Positions 1 through 6,980 of a stretch of 15,434 nucleotides of DNA are shown in pieces. This DNA is from Nostoc sp. GT001. Lineage in GTDB: Bacteria; Cyanobacteriota; Cyanobacteriia; Cyanobacteriales; Nostocaceae. The stretch is from positions 5,265,304 to 5,280,737 of the forward strand of contig NZ_JAUDRJ010000003.1 in NCBI RefSeq assembly GCF_030382115.1. Direction: 5' to 3'. The notes beneath the pieces are model-generated. The model was given only the letters and a program-made list of their open reading frames with translations. It had not been told where the DNA came from and ran no database searches. The position numbers and the translations under genes are program-made. Numbering within the stretch: position 1 is the first letter of the stretch; each line of letters starts with the position of its first letter.

Positions 1-368
1 AGTATTCCCAATATCTCTAATGCTGTATCCAAATACCATTTAACCCGATAGAGTCCAAACAGTTTCTCTTGACTGTACCGTGCTGGATACTCTAGTTTCC
101 TCCCCTCCATCGTCACCTTGAGCAATGCTGACTGCTCTGGTGTCGGTGTTCCCATAGCTTCTAGCGCTTCTACTTGAGAGAATATGGGAGACTTCAATCC
201 TTTATTTTCCGCTACTTGCTTGCAAGCTACAACAGGAAAAGTCAGGAGTGCATTAATATAGGATGCCTTATCAGCAGGGTTTCTTATTGCTTGGATGCCA
301 TACTGTATCAGACACAAATCACGTAATGCTCTCAAGCTTTTAACTTCTAATTCTGTGCGCGTAAACAT
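1..368 (-). CDS. Unrecognised protein, N-terminal part (runs off left edge)
   Basis: Reading the minus strand from ATG at 368-366, an uninterrupted frame of 122 codons runs off the left edge, so the C-terminus is missing. It begins MFTRTELEVKSLRALRDLC and continues with an I-Q-Y-G-I segment. It is mostly helical in character, with no signal peptide, membrane segment or catalytic motif that I recognise. The N-terminal LRALRDLCLIQYGI stretch is loosely reminiscent of SAP-like helix-extension-helix folds, but this is only an impression. It is divergent from the small RHH-like gene at 498, and its start codon directly abuts an inverted repeat (371-379), so the two genes may share a regulatory region. 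Function unknown. The long open frame and sensible composition make it a likely real gene. Confidence 0.6.
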   Translation of the reverse strand, partial: MFTRTELEVKSLRALRDLCLIQYGIQAIRNPADKASYINALLTFPVVACKQVAENKGLKSPIFSQVEALEAMGTPTPEQSALLKVTMEGRKLEYPARYSQEKLFGLYRVKWYLDTALEILGI

Positions 369-370
369 AA

Positions 371-452
371 AATAGAGTTACCTCTTGTAAAAGTGGGAAT
401 CGGTGGTGAACTAGTTTGCAAGACACGATCGCCACCGATATAAAACTCTATT
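371..452. promoter_or_regulatory. Nested inverted repeats between divergent genes
   Basis: The 129-bp divergent spacer contains two nested inverted repeats. The outer pair is AATAGAGTT (371-379) with AACTCTATT (444-452). The inner pair is ATCGGTGG (399-406) with CCACCGAT (432-439). Arm spacing is asymmetric (19 versus 4 bases), so this is not one continuous stem. Two operator-like dyads are the simpler reading. The position, just outside the minus-gene start and upstream of an RHH-like gene, suggests an autoregulated divergent promoter, but that is inference. Confidence 0.35.
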
Positions 453-497
453 CCGTTGTTAACATCGACTTAAAGCTATATTTACGTTTCTATATAA

Positions 498-671
498 ATG
501 GCTAAAGCTAAGGGAAAACCTGAAAATTTTGGAAATCAACCAAGCAAGGAATTAACCGAACAATTAAATTTTCGTGTCACCAAGGAAATGAAGCAAGAAG
601 TGAAAGCTAAAGACGATCCTCCTGAATTTTGCCGTCAAGCTATCCAAGAAAAGCTAGATAGAGAGAAGTAG
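498..671 (+). CDS. Small ribbon-helix-helix-like protein (57 aa)
   Basis: A 57-residue frame from ATG 498 to TAG 669-671. It starts MAKAKGKPENFGNQPSK and has a basic, flexible N-terminus. The core (about residues 23-57) contains LNFRVTKEM, then KQEVKAKDD, then PPEFCRQAIQEKL. This is the strand (alternating hydrophobics) plus two amphipathic helices expected of MetJ/Arc/CopG-type DNA-binding proteins. In known families such proteins dimerise and bind short operator repeats, often as antitoxins or autorepressors. No toxin-like gene follows: the next gene is RNase III, 100 bp away. The divergent gene at 368 is the only candidate partner. No clear Shine-Dalgarno sequence is present. The RHH assignment rests on pattern only. 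Confidence 0.6.
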   Translation: MAKAKGKPENFGNQPSKELTEQLNFRVTKEMKQEVKAKDDPPEFCRQAIQEKLDREK

Positions 672-770
672 CAAAAAGTTGTTAGAGTAATAGTCCAAGA
701 GATTTAGATATACAAGTATAGATAGCTAGTTACCTTAGCTGCTCCCCTGCCCCCTTCCCCTTTTCACGTA

Positions 771-1490
771 ATGCCCCTTGCCTATCCACGCCGTCAACGG
801 CAACTCGAAAGTTTAGTCCAAAAATTAGGTTTGTCGCTAGAAGCACCTATAAAGTGGGAATTGCTGGATTTAGCGCTCACTCATCCCACTGTCTCTGATT
901 CAGCAAATTATGAACAGCTAGAGTTTGTTGGCGATGCAGTGGTGCGCCTGGTGTCGGCTGTTGTGTTATGGGAAAATTATCCCGATTGTCCAGTAGGGGA
1001 TTTTGCGGCAATTCGTTCGGTGTTGGTAAGCGATCGCATCCTCGCCCAATTGGCCAGAGTTTATGGTTTGGAGTTATACTTACTAGTCGCTGGCAGTGCT
1101 ACCGCTGATAAAGTTGGTCTAGAGTCACGACTGGCAGATGCTTTTGAAGCAGTTCTGGGTGCGCTTTACTTAAGTACTCAAAATCTGGAATTGATTCGCT
1201 CTTGGCTAGATCCCCACTTCCAACAACTAACGACAGAAATTCGCCTCGATCCTGCCAGACTTAATTACAAAGCTGCTCTCCAAGAATGGACTCAGGCGCA
1301 ATTTAAAGTTTTACCAGAATATCGTGTTGTGGAAGTCACTCAACCGCACCGTAATCAAGAACGTTTTATGGCTGAAGTGTGGCTGCACGGAAATAAACTC
1401 GGAGAAGGTAAAGGGCGATCGATCAAAACTGCTGAACAAGCCGCAGCTAAGGTGGCTTTTTTAGCAATACCTAACCCGCAAATACCCTGA
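771..1490 (+). CDS. rnc: Ribonuclease III
   Basis: This is double-strand-specific endoribonuclease III, which processes rRNA precursors and structured mRNAs in the cytoplasm. At 239 residues it has the usual bacterial length. The N-terminal RNase III domain (about 10-155) carries the signature NYEQLEFVGDAVV at 46-58, with E48, E51 and D55 in the metal-binding positions. The second catalytic patch is ADAFEAVLGA at 122-131, with D123 and E126. The C-terminal dsRBD (about 165-233) starts NYKAALQEWTQ and ends with the basic SIKTAEQAAAKVA helix. All catalytic acidic residues are present, so it should be active. The start at 771 follows a C-rich stretch (750-765) without a clear ribosome-binding site, which is common in cyanobacteria. 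Cyanobacteria often have several RNase III paralogues, so this may not be the only copy. Confidence 0.95.
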   Translation: MPLAYPRRQRQLESLVQKLGLSLEAPIKWELLDLALTHPTVSDSANYEQLEFVGDAVVRLVSAVVLWENYPDCPVGDFAAIRSVLVSDRILAQLARVYGLELYLLVAGSATADKVGLESRLADAFEAVLGALYLSTQNLELIRSWLDPHFQQLTTEIRLDPARLNYKAALQEWTQAQFKVLPEYRVVEVTQPHRNQERFMAEVWLHGNKLGEGKGRSIKTAEQAAAKVAFLAIPNPQIP

Positions 1491-1535
1491 GCTTAAAATA
1501 AGAGCAATTAGCCGATAATCAGTTGATTGTTAGTG

Positions 1536-1616
1536 GTCATTTGTCCCTAGTACTTTGTATACAAATGACAAATGACAAATAACTAATGACAAATGATAAA
1601 TGACAAATGACAAACC
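1536..1616. repeat. Tandem heptanucleotide (STRR-type) array with inverted copy
   Basis: From 1561 eight consecutive 7-bp units of the ACAAATG type run to 1616; most are exact and the others differ by one or a few bases. An inverted copy, GTCATTTGT, sits at 1536-1544, and a 12-bp palindrome TTTGTATACAAA at 1554-1565 joins the two. Short tandem heptamers of this kind are a recognised class in heterocystous cyanobacteria. The ATG of the next gene (1607) is part of the seventh unit. Confidence 0.85.
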
Positions 1617-2719
1617 AAATTAAAATTGCTGTTATCGGAGTTGGGCGTTGGGGAGTGCATCTGCTGCGGAATTTCTTAGCACATCCTCAAGTAGATGTAG
1701 TTGCTGTAGTAGATCCCCATCCAGAACGATTAGCGGCGGTTAAACAGCAGTTTAATTTAGATGAAAATGTAATATTGACAACCCAGTGGGAAGATTTAAA
1801 AAAAGTGCCAGGGTTGACAGGGGTGGCGATCGCAACTCCTGCCATCACCCACTATGCTTTAATTAAAGACTCTCTACAAGAGGGATACCATGTTTTAGCA
1901 GAAAAACCCCTAACTCTTGATCCCGCAGAATGTCGGGAACTTTGCCAGTTAGCAGAGCAGCATCATTTAATACTCATGGTTGACCACACTTATTTATTTC
2001 ATCCAGCAGTTGAGCAAGGGCAAAGTGTAGTACAAGCGGGTAAATTAGGTGATTTACGCTATGGCTACGCGACACGCACCCATTTAGGGCCTGTTCGGCA
2101 AGATGTTGATGCGCTGTGGGATTTAGCTATTCACGATATTGCTATCTTTAACGCTTGGCTGGGTCAGATTCCTGTGAAAGTACAAGCTACGGGTACGGTG
2201 TGGCTACAGGGAGCAGCACTTCGACTACGCTCAGTTACCGGGGAGCAAGGGAGCAAGGGAGCAGAGGAGAAGAAAGATATAAATTCTCCTCTGCCTCAAG
2301 GTTTGGCCGATCTGGTATGGTTGACACTGACATACCCAGATGGCTTTCAAGCTTATATTCATTTGTGTTGGTTAAATCCTGATAAGCAGCGACGGCTGGG
2401 GATTGTAGGTAGCCTTGGTAGTTTGATTTTTGATGAAATGTCGCAATTATCACCTCTAACGCTGCTGCATGGGGAGTTTGAACAGCAGGGTAATAATTTT
2501 ATTCCGGTAAATCAAAAGCAGATAGTGCTGGAATTAGAGCCAGGGGAACCATTGGGGCGAGTTTGCTCTTGTTTTGTTGACTCTATCTTCAACAATACTC
2601 CCTCAGAGATTTCGTCTGGCTGGGTAGGCACACAGTTAGTAGAAATTCTTGCTGCTCTGACAGTATCTCTTGAACAAGGCGGCAAACCTGTTTTTCTAAA
2701 CAACTGCTCTCAAGTCTAA
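1607..2719 (+). CDS. Gfo/Idh/MocA-family NAD(P)-dependent oxidoreductase
   Basis: This family oxidises or reduces sugar-type substrates with NAD(P); the substrate cannot be read from the sequence. The N-terminal Rossmann fold begins IKIAVIGVGRWG (5-16), with the GxGxxG motif and a pyridine-nucleotide acid D36. The family's EKP motif is at 99-101, inside LAEKPLTLDP. DHTYLFHP and WDLAIHDIA supply the conserved middle segment and the likely catalytic Asp-x-x-x-His. At 370 residues the length is slightly above normal. The excess is a low-complexity Gly/Ser/Lys/Glu stretch at about 203-232 that coincides with an inserted DNA repeat (2221-2300), after which typical sequence resumes (LADLVWLTLTYPDGF). 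The start lies in the heptamer array, and the Rossmann strand begins at residue 5, so translation must start at or very near here. It follows rnc by 116 bp; co-transcription is uncertain. Confidence 0.9.
   Translation: MTNQIKIAVIGVGRWGVHLLRNFLAHPQVDVVAVVDPHPERLAAVKQQFNLDENVILTTQWEDLKKVPGLTGVAIATPAITHYALIKDSLQEGYHVLAEKPLTLDPAECRELCQLAEQHHLILMVDHTYLFHPAVEQGQSVVQAGKLGDLRYGYATRTHLGPVRQDVDALWDLAIHDIAIFNAWLGQIPVKVQATGTVWLQGAALRLRSVTGEQGSKGAEEKKDINSPLPQGLADLVWLTLTYPDGFQAYIHLCWLNPDKQRRLGIVGSLGSLIFDEMSQLSPLTLLHGEFEQQGNNFIPVNQKQIVLELEPGEPLGRVCSCFVDSIFNNTPSEISSGWVGTQLVEILAALTVSLEQGGKPVFLNNCSQV
2221..2300. repeat. Dispersed repeat inserted in-frame inside an oxidoreductase gene
   Basis: CGACTACGCTCAGT (2222-2235), followed by TACCGGGG and purine-rich AGCAAGGG units, has spacer-type composition unlike the flanking coding sequence. 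The same module occurs in reverse orientation at about 2829-2848 (CCCCGGTTACTGAGCGTAG). It adds about 30 low-complexity residues to the encoded protein without breaking the frame. The right boundary is estimated from where family-like protein sequence resumes. Confidence 0.7.
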
Positions 2720-2754
2720 TTTTCCCCTGAGAATAACCGCCTAATACTGTTCGG

Positions 2755-2925
2755 TTAGGGACTTCCAGAAAATAAATTATCCAATTTACTCAGATAATAT
2801 TTTTCTTTCTCCCCCTGCCCCCTGCCCCCGGTTACTGAGCGTAGTCGTTGGCGCAGCCTCTCGTAGAGAAGTATGCTCCCCTGCCTAGACAGCGATGGGA
2901 TATTTTTTTAGTTGGAAGTCCCTTA
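2755..2925. mobile_element. MITE-like element with 28-bp terminal inverted repeats
   Basis: The left end (2755-2782) starts TTAGGGACTTCCA and the right end (2898-2925) finishes TGGAAGTCCCTTA. Aligned as inverted repeats, they match at 22 of 28 positions, including 12 of the outer 13. The 171-bp interior has no coding frame. It is filled by a C-rich stretch and the CCCCGGTTACTGAGCGTAG repeat plus a CGCAGCCTCTCGTAGAG segment, so another dispersed repeat appears nested within it. No clear target-site duplication is visible. Non-autonomous, presumably mobilised by a transposase encoded elsewhere. Confidence 0.65.
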
Positions 2926-2927
2926 AG

Positions 2928-3006
2928 GCAAGAGACGCGATAAACGCCGTCTTTACAAGAATCAGCCCTTTGTAGAGACGGCGATTTATCGCGTCTTTGC
3001 GATCGC
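2928..3006. repeat. Long imperfect palindrome (dispersed hairpin repeat) with HIP1 site
   Basis: The left arm AGACGCGATAAACGCCGTCT (2933-2952) pairs with the right arm at 2976-2996, which reads AGACGGCGATTTATCGCGTCT, with a single unpaired base. Outer bases (GCAAG/TTGC) extend the stem to about 2928-3000. A HIP1 octamer follows at 2999-3006. Hairpins of this AGACGCGAT...ATCGCGTCT type are repeated many times in Nostoc-like genomes. It could end transcription of the oxidoreductase gene, but there is no T-tract. Confidence 0.75.
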
Positions 3007-3069
3007 AGATCGCATTGAATAACAACACCTCTAGAATTTATTTTAAATCCAGATAATCAAGAATTCAAC

Positions 3070-3573
3070 TTGGAACTTCCACAAAACACCAATATTTATA
3101 TTACCTTAGCCAAAGCTGCCAAATATGAAACAGAACAATGGTTTAGAGGCAAGATAGAAACCAAAAATGTTCAGTTTATAGATGTGGATAGAAATGGCAG
3201 CGATCTCAGAGATGATTTAGATGTTTCTACTATTGTCGAAGGCAAAATTCGCATGGTAGGGCAGGAACAAGAAATTAAACAAAATCAATTTCTCATGGGA
3301 GAAAACCCTGATATTCCTTTAAATATTCAACTAATACGCCATCTGCAAATTGTTCCCAAAAAAGGCATAGAAGCCCGCTTCTCTGGCAGAACTAAACAGA
3401 TTCAAATCGGTCTAGATCAAGATTTTCCCGTTTCCAGAATCCAGGGTAGCTGGTTAGATGGCGTTTTACCTCGTGATGCAATTATTGCGCTATTCTCTTT
3501 TGGGGCTGCTACGATTCCTAATCTTGTATCTTGGTTATTTAGTAACGCTTCTCAATCTAGATCGAAACCATAG
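3070..3573 (+). CDS. Hypothetical protein with C-terminal membrane segment (TTG start)
   Basis: The open frame extends upstream to a TGA at 3016-3018 with no ATG. TTG at 3070 is the most credible start, giving 167 residues, and no clear ribosome-binding site precedes it. The N-terminal two thirds looks like a soluble beta-rich domain (KIETKNVQFIDVDRNGSDL, then VEGKIRMVGQEQEI, then IPLNIQLIRHLQIVPKKG). The C-terminus, residues about 133-160, has a hydrophobic stretch (DAIIALFSFGAATIPNLVSW) that could be a membrane anchor or an amphipathic helix. I do not recognise the family. The 5' side is all repeats, so a lost N-terminus is possible. It is convergent with the histidine kinase gene, 34 bp away. 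Confidence 0.6.
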   Translation: MELPQNTNIYITLAKAAKYETEQWFRGKIETKNVQFIDVDRNGSDLRDDLDVSTIVEGKIRMVGQEQEIKQNQFLMGENPDIPLNIQLIRHLQIVPKKGIEARFSGRTKQIQIGLDQDFPVSRIQGSWLDGVLPRDAIIALFSFGAATIPNLVSWLFSNASQSRSKP

Positions 3574-3607
3574 AGTTAGGAGTTAGGAAATTAGAGTCTA
3601 GCAAGGA

Positions 3608-5737
3608 TTACCTTTCAAAAGTCCCATTCACACAAACTCCTCCTTTTGGAAGACTTACCAAAATAGTTTGCAAGGGCGAAAGACGAATCTCGCAAGTCTC
3701 ATTTCCAAATAGCAACTGGGACTTCGGGAACTTTTCTTTGTCTACCTCTACTTTCACAGATTTGTTGATTGCCAAAGAAGAACTTCCTCCAGACTCCTGT
3801 AGGTTGGGGTAGCGGCTTGCCTTTACTGGCTCATTCGCAGAGGAGAATCCCAAATCCCCGACATTTGCTTCTTTATTTGGAACAGCTAACAGCGAGATAT
3901 CAATCAAAGGTAAGGTAATTTTCAGTGTCGTACCTTGATAAAGTCCCGCACTCTCAAGAGTAATACTGCCTCCCATGAGTTCGATTAAGTTTCGTGAAAT
4001 TGCTAGTCCCAGTCCAGTACCTTCAAACTGACGTGTCGTAGTGCCATTCACCATTACAAAGGGGCGAAATAGTTTGTGCTGTTGAGTCGGATCGATGCCT
4101 ATACCTGTATCTTTGACAGCTACTACCACCTGAGATTTACCATTACTAGATTGAATTTCTGTAGCAATGGTGATGCTTCCGGTGTCGGTGAACTTAGTGG
4201 CGTTGCCGATAACATTAATCAGCACTTGCTTCAGTTTGCCCGCGTCTGCCTTAATTGGTATCACTTTGGAAGCTAACTCACATTTCAATTGCAAGCCCTT
4301 TTGTTGGACATTAACTGATTGTAAATTAATTACCTCTAACAATAGTTGTCGGAGGTCAATAGGCGTGGAAACAACTGAAAGCTTACCTGCTTCGATTTTA
4401 GAAATGTCGAGTAAATCATTAATAATACCTAACAAGTGAATCGTTGTTTCATCGGCACGTTTGAGAAACTCCATTTCTTCTTCCCGGTCATCACATAAGC
4501 CTTCTTCAACCAGGCGAATACAGTTAATAATAATATTTAATGGGTTTCTCAATTCATGGGAAGTCGTAGCCAAAAACTGGCTTTTAATTTGGTTAGCGCT
4601 TTTTGCTTCTTTCCAAGCTATTTCTAATTCTTCCGATCCAGCTTTCAGCCGTTCTACCATTTGGTCTAATGCTTGGGCCAGTTGATTGAATTCCCGAATT
4701 TGAAAATTGTGCGGAACTGGTTGTGCGGCATGGTGAGAGTGAATATTGAGAGCATAGTCTCGCAATTCTTCTACAGGACGGGCCAAGTAAGGAGCTAAGT
4801 ATAAAGATGCTAACAAACTTGCACCAATCAAACCAACTGTCAAAACAATGAGAATTAATTTGATTTCCTCTAAACCAAAAAGCGCATTATCGACACTAGT
4901 AACAGCTAAAATTATCCATTTTTGCTGCTGCTCTTGAGTGAGTGGATTTGCAATAGCTGTATAGCCAGCTACTAATTCTTCTCCCTGTGTAAAAGACAAA
5001 TTTATCGAATCATTTTTTCCCGTAATTGCATTTTTAATTATGCTCTTGATTTGGGAAGCATGAGGGTGCTGATTGATATTAGTTCCCACCCAATCGGTGA
5101 ATGGGTGTGCCAAAATTGTTCCATCTTCAGCAATTACTACCATAGCGCCCGTGAGCGATCCCGGCGGATTTCTGGTTTGTTGGTACAATGCAGACTGAAT
5201 ACTTAAACTGTAAACTGAACTTCTTCGGCTATCGAAGATTGGTGCAGATAGAACTATTTGCAGTTGATTTTGTGTATTTCTTTTCCCAGTCATTCCTGCT
5301 TTTGGCGGGAAGATTGCTTTGACATTAATTCCGTCACTAGGGAAGGGTAATCTCAATTCTCCAATAGCTTGATCCCCACAGCTACTGGCAACTATTTTCT
5401 GGTTTTGCAGATCCGTTAATTGGATGCACTCAATACTGGCTGGAAGTTGTTGCTTTAACTGCTTGAGAAGTTCTTGCTCTTGTATAGGTGAATCCGACGG
5501 AATAACCGTTGTTTTACTTACACTCTGCAAATTAGCTTTTAAGATTGCGATCGCATCACCAATTCTCTCCCCTTTGCTGATGGCACTTTCTGTTAAATTT
5601 TGCCGTGCAGTTCTCAATATACTAGTACGTGCCTTATTCAAGGCAACAATTTCCCCTACAAGTAAAACTGGAACAAACAGCAGCAATATTCTCGTTACTA
5701 AAATTCGACGAAAGGAAGATTGGCGGGAATTAGTCAT
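3608..5737 (-). CDS. Membrane-bound sensor histidine kinase (Cache-HAMP-HisKA-HATPase)
   Basis: A two-component sensor kinase of the inner membrane; the signal is unknown. Numbering uses ATG 5737 (709 aa). The longer frame from ATG 5785 adds 16 residues of non-conserved look, and MTNSRQSSFRR is the better start just before the membrane helix. TM1 is about 13-33, followed by an extracytoplasmic Cache-like sensor (about 34-290) with MVVIAEDGTILAHP and LVAGYTAIANP. TM2 is about 292-314, then a HAMP linker. The HisKA motif FLATTSHELRNPLN has phospho-acceptor H394. The ATPase domain has the N box (NVIGNATKF, N508/N512), G1 box DTGIGID, F box KLFRPF and G2 box GTGLGLAIS. After the ATPase domain come about 90 unusual residues (SSANEPVKAS, then SLAINKSVKVEVDKEKF). 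No receiver domain is fused and no response regulator gene is adjacent, so it is an orphan kinase. Divergent from the reductase gene at 6031. Confidence 0.93.
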   Translation of the reverse strand: MTNSRQSSFRRILVTRILLLFVPVLLVGEIVALNKARTSILRTARQNLTESAISKGERIGDAIAILKANLQSVSKTTVIPSDSPIQEQELLKQLKQQLPASIECIQLTDLQNQKIVASSCGDQAIGELRLPFPSDGINVKAIFPPKAGMTGKRNTQNQLQIVLSAPIFDSRRSSVYSLSIQSALYQQTRNPPGSLTGAMVVIAEDGTILAHPFTDWVGTNINQHPHASQIKSIIKNAITGKNDSINLSFTQGEELVAGYTAIANPLTQEQQQKWIILAVTSVDNALFGLEEIKLILIVLTVGLIGASLLASLYLAPYLARPVEELRDYALNIHSHHAAQPVPHNFQIREFNQLAQALDQMVERLKAGSEELEIAWKEAKSANQIKSQFLATTSHELRNPLNIIINCIRLVEEGLCDDREEEMEFLKRADETTIHLLGIINDLLDISKIEAGKLSVVSTPIDLRQLLLEVINLQSVNVQQKGLQLKCELASKVIPIKADAGKLKQVLINVIGNATKFTDTGSITIATEIQSSNGKSQVVVAVKDTGIGIDPTQQHKLFRPFVMVNGTTTRQFEGTGLGLAISRNLIELMGGSITLESAGLYQGTTLKITLPLIDISLLAVPNKEANVGDLGFSSANEPVKASRYPNLQESGGSSSLAINKSVKVEVDKEKFPKSQLLFGNETCEIRLSPLQTILVSLPKGGVCVNGTFER

Positions 5738-6030
5738 CAAGTGTCTCACTTTGCACCTGCAATCTACAACACCAAAGATATGCAATTAAACCAGCTAGAT
5801 GAGACATTTTATTAAATTATCAGAATTTTATTTTCAATGTTTAAAAATAACAAATTGCTATAATTCAAAAAGAAACGTGGTATACCAAACCTCGTATATG
5901 CTAAATGTAGAAGCGATTTGTGTTGCATATCAATACAGTGGTGAAATGATAAAATAGTAGCTTGCAGGTATGGTTTTTTTGAGAATCTACATACGACTAA
6001 AGAAAATCTTAAAACTATCAAATCTATTTA

Positions 6031-6771
6031 ATGTTACAACATCGTCCTCATACTACAGTTGTTTTAGCAATGAGTGCAGATGGCAAGATATCAGATTTTA
6101 AGCGATCGCCTGCTCGGTTCGGCTCAAAGGTTGATAAAGCACACTTAGAAAAACAAATTGCTGCCTCTGATGCCGTTTTATTCGGTGCTGGTACTCTGGA
6201 CGCATACGGAACAACACTTACTGTAACCGATCCAACTCTAGTGCAACTCCGGGCACAAGGAGGGAAGCCTCAGCAACCAGTTCATATAGTGATTACAAAC
6301 TCTGCAAACCTTAATCCGGAAATTCACTTTTTTAAGCAACCAGTTAGACGCTGGCTACTCACGACAACAGCAGGAGAATTTTCGTGGAAAGAACGCTTAC
6401 AGACGCTTCACTCAACGTTGGGAATCGGAGTACAGGAGTACCCTTCAGAATTTGAGAAGATTCTGGTTTTTGAAACACCAACGCTAGAAATTGACATTCC
6501 CGCAGCTTTAAAGTATCTAGCCACTCTACATATAACACGCTTGGCGATCTTGGGTGGAGGTGAATTAGTCGCTTCTTTGCTGGAATTAGACTTAATTGAT
6601 GAATTATGGCTAACTGTCTGTCCGCTGATTTTAGGTGGTAATACTGCACCCACACCGGTCGAAGGGAAAGGATTTTTACCTGATTTGGCTCCCAAGTTAC
6701 AACTCATAGAAGTTCATACAGTTGAGCAAGAAGTGTTTTTGCACTATCGTCTGCAACGACCAGCAGATTAG
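6031..6771 (+). CDS. RibD C-terminal-domain (DHFR-like) reductase
   Basis: A 246-residue stand-alone RibD_C domain (dihydrofolate-reductase-like fold). Proteins of this family reduce pyrimidine intermediates in riboflavin synthesis or related substrates with NADPH. Visible motifs: HTTVVLAMSADGKISD (7-22) as the first strand and substrate loop; SDAVLFGAGTLDAYGTTL (46-63) with the nucleotide-contacting GAGT; and LAILGGGELVASLLELDLID (171-190) followed by ELWLTVCPLILGG (191-203), the typical C-terminal strands. There is no N-terminal deaminase domain, so it is not a complete RibD; a separate RibD is expected elsewhere. The exact substrate cannot be assigned. It starts at ATG 6031 with no visible Shine-Dalgarno sequence. 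The 293-bp upstream spacer, shared with the divergent kinase gene, is AT-rich and contains TATAAT at 5859-5864 and a palindrome TGGTATACCA at 5878-5887. Confidence 0.88.
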   Translation: MLQHRPHTTVVLAMSADGKISDFKRSPARFGSKVDKAHLEKQIAASDAVLFGAGTLDAYGTTLTVTDPTLVQLRAQGGKPQQPVHIVITNSANLNPEIHFFKQPVRRWLLTTTAGEFSWKERLQTLHSTLGIGVQEYPSEFEKILVFETPTLEIDIPAALKYLATLHITRLAILGGGELVASLLELDLIDELWLTVCPLILGGNTAPTPVEGKGFLPDLAPKLQLIEVHTVEQEVFLHYRLQRPAD

Positions 6772-6793
6772 ATTACGCTAAGTTAAGTTATTT

Positions 6794-6970
6794 ATTGGAC
6801 ATTGGGCATTGGGGATTGGGCATTGGGCATAGAGAAGAGACAAGGTAGACAAGGAAGAGGGGGGAGACAAGGGAGAGACTTGTTCAATAATTTCCCCTTG
6901 TCTCCCTTGTCCCCCTTGTCTCCTCTGCCCCCCTGCTCCCCACTGCCCGCTCCCCACTCCCTACTCCCTA
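6794..6970. repeat. Heptamer arrays flanking a purine/pyrimidine inverted repeat
   Basis: Three repeat blocks fill the spacer. At 6794-6828 are five ATTGGGC-type heptamers. At 6839-6935 GACAAGG-type units (6839-6876) face their inverted CCTTGTC-type units (6893-6935) and would fold into a long imperfect hairpin. At 6936-6970 are five CTCCCCA/CTCCCTA-type heptamers. This matches the tandem heptamer class of filamentous cyanobacteria and has no credible coding frame. It ends 10 bp before the next start codon. Confidence 0.85.
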
Positions 6971-6980
6971 CTCCTCTAAG

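Noticed and set aside
371..452. One long RNA hairpin from the nested inverted repeats
   Set aside because: The spacings between outer and inner arms differ strongly (19 versus 4 bases), so two dyads are more likely than a continuous stem.
1561..1616. Regular short repeats considered as a CRISPR array
   Set aside because: The units are contiguous 7-mers with no spacers; this is a tandem heptamer array. The same applies to 6794-6828, 6936-6970 and 8674-8701.
5738..5785. Longer N-terminus for the histidine kinase
   Set aside because: The extra 16 residues look non-conserved; the Met just before the first membrane helix is the more natural start.
5812..6021. 69-codon minus-strand frame between the kinase and reductase genes
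   Set aside because: AT-rich spacer translation without domain-like features; the region is better read as a divergent promoter.
5786..6030. FMN-type riboswitch upstream of the RibD-C-like gene
   Set aside because: No conserved multi-helix core of the RFN element is visible; only an isolated palindrome and a TATAAT box.
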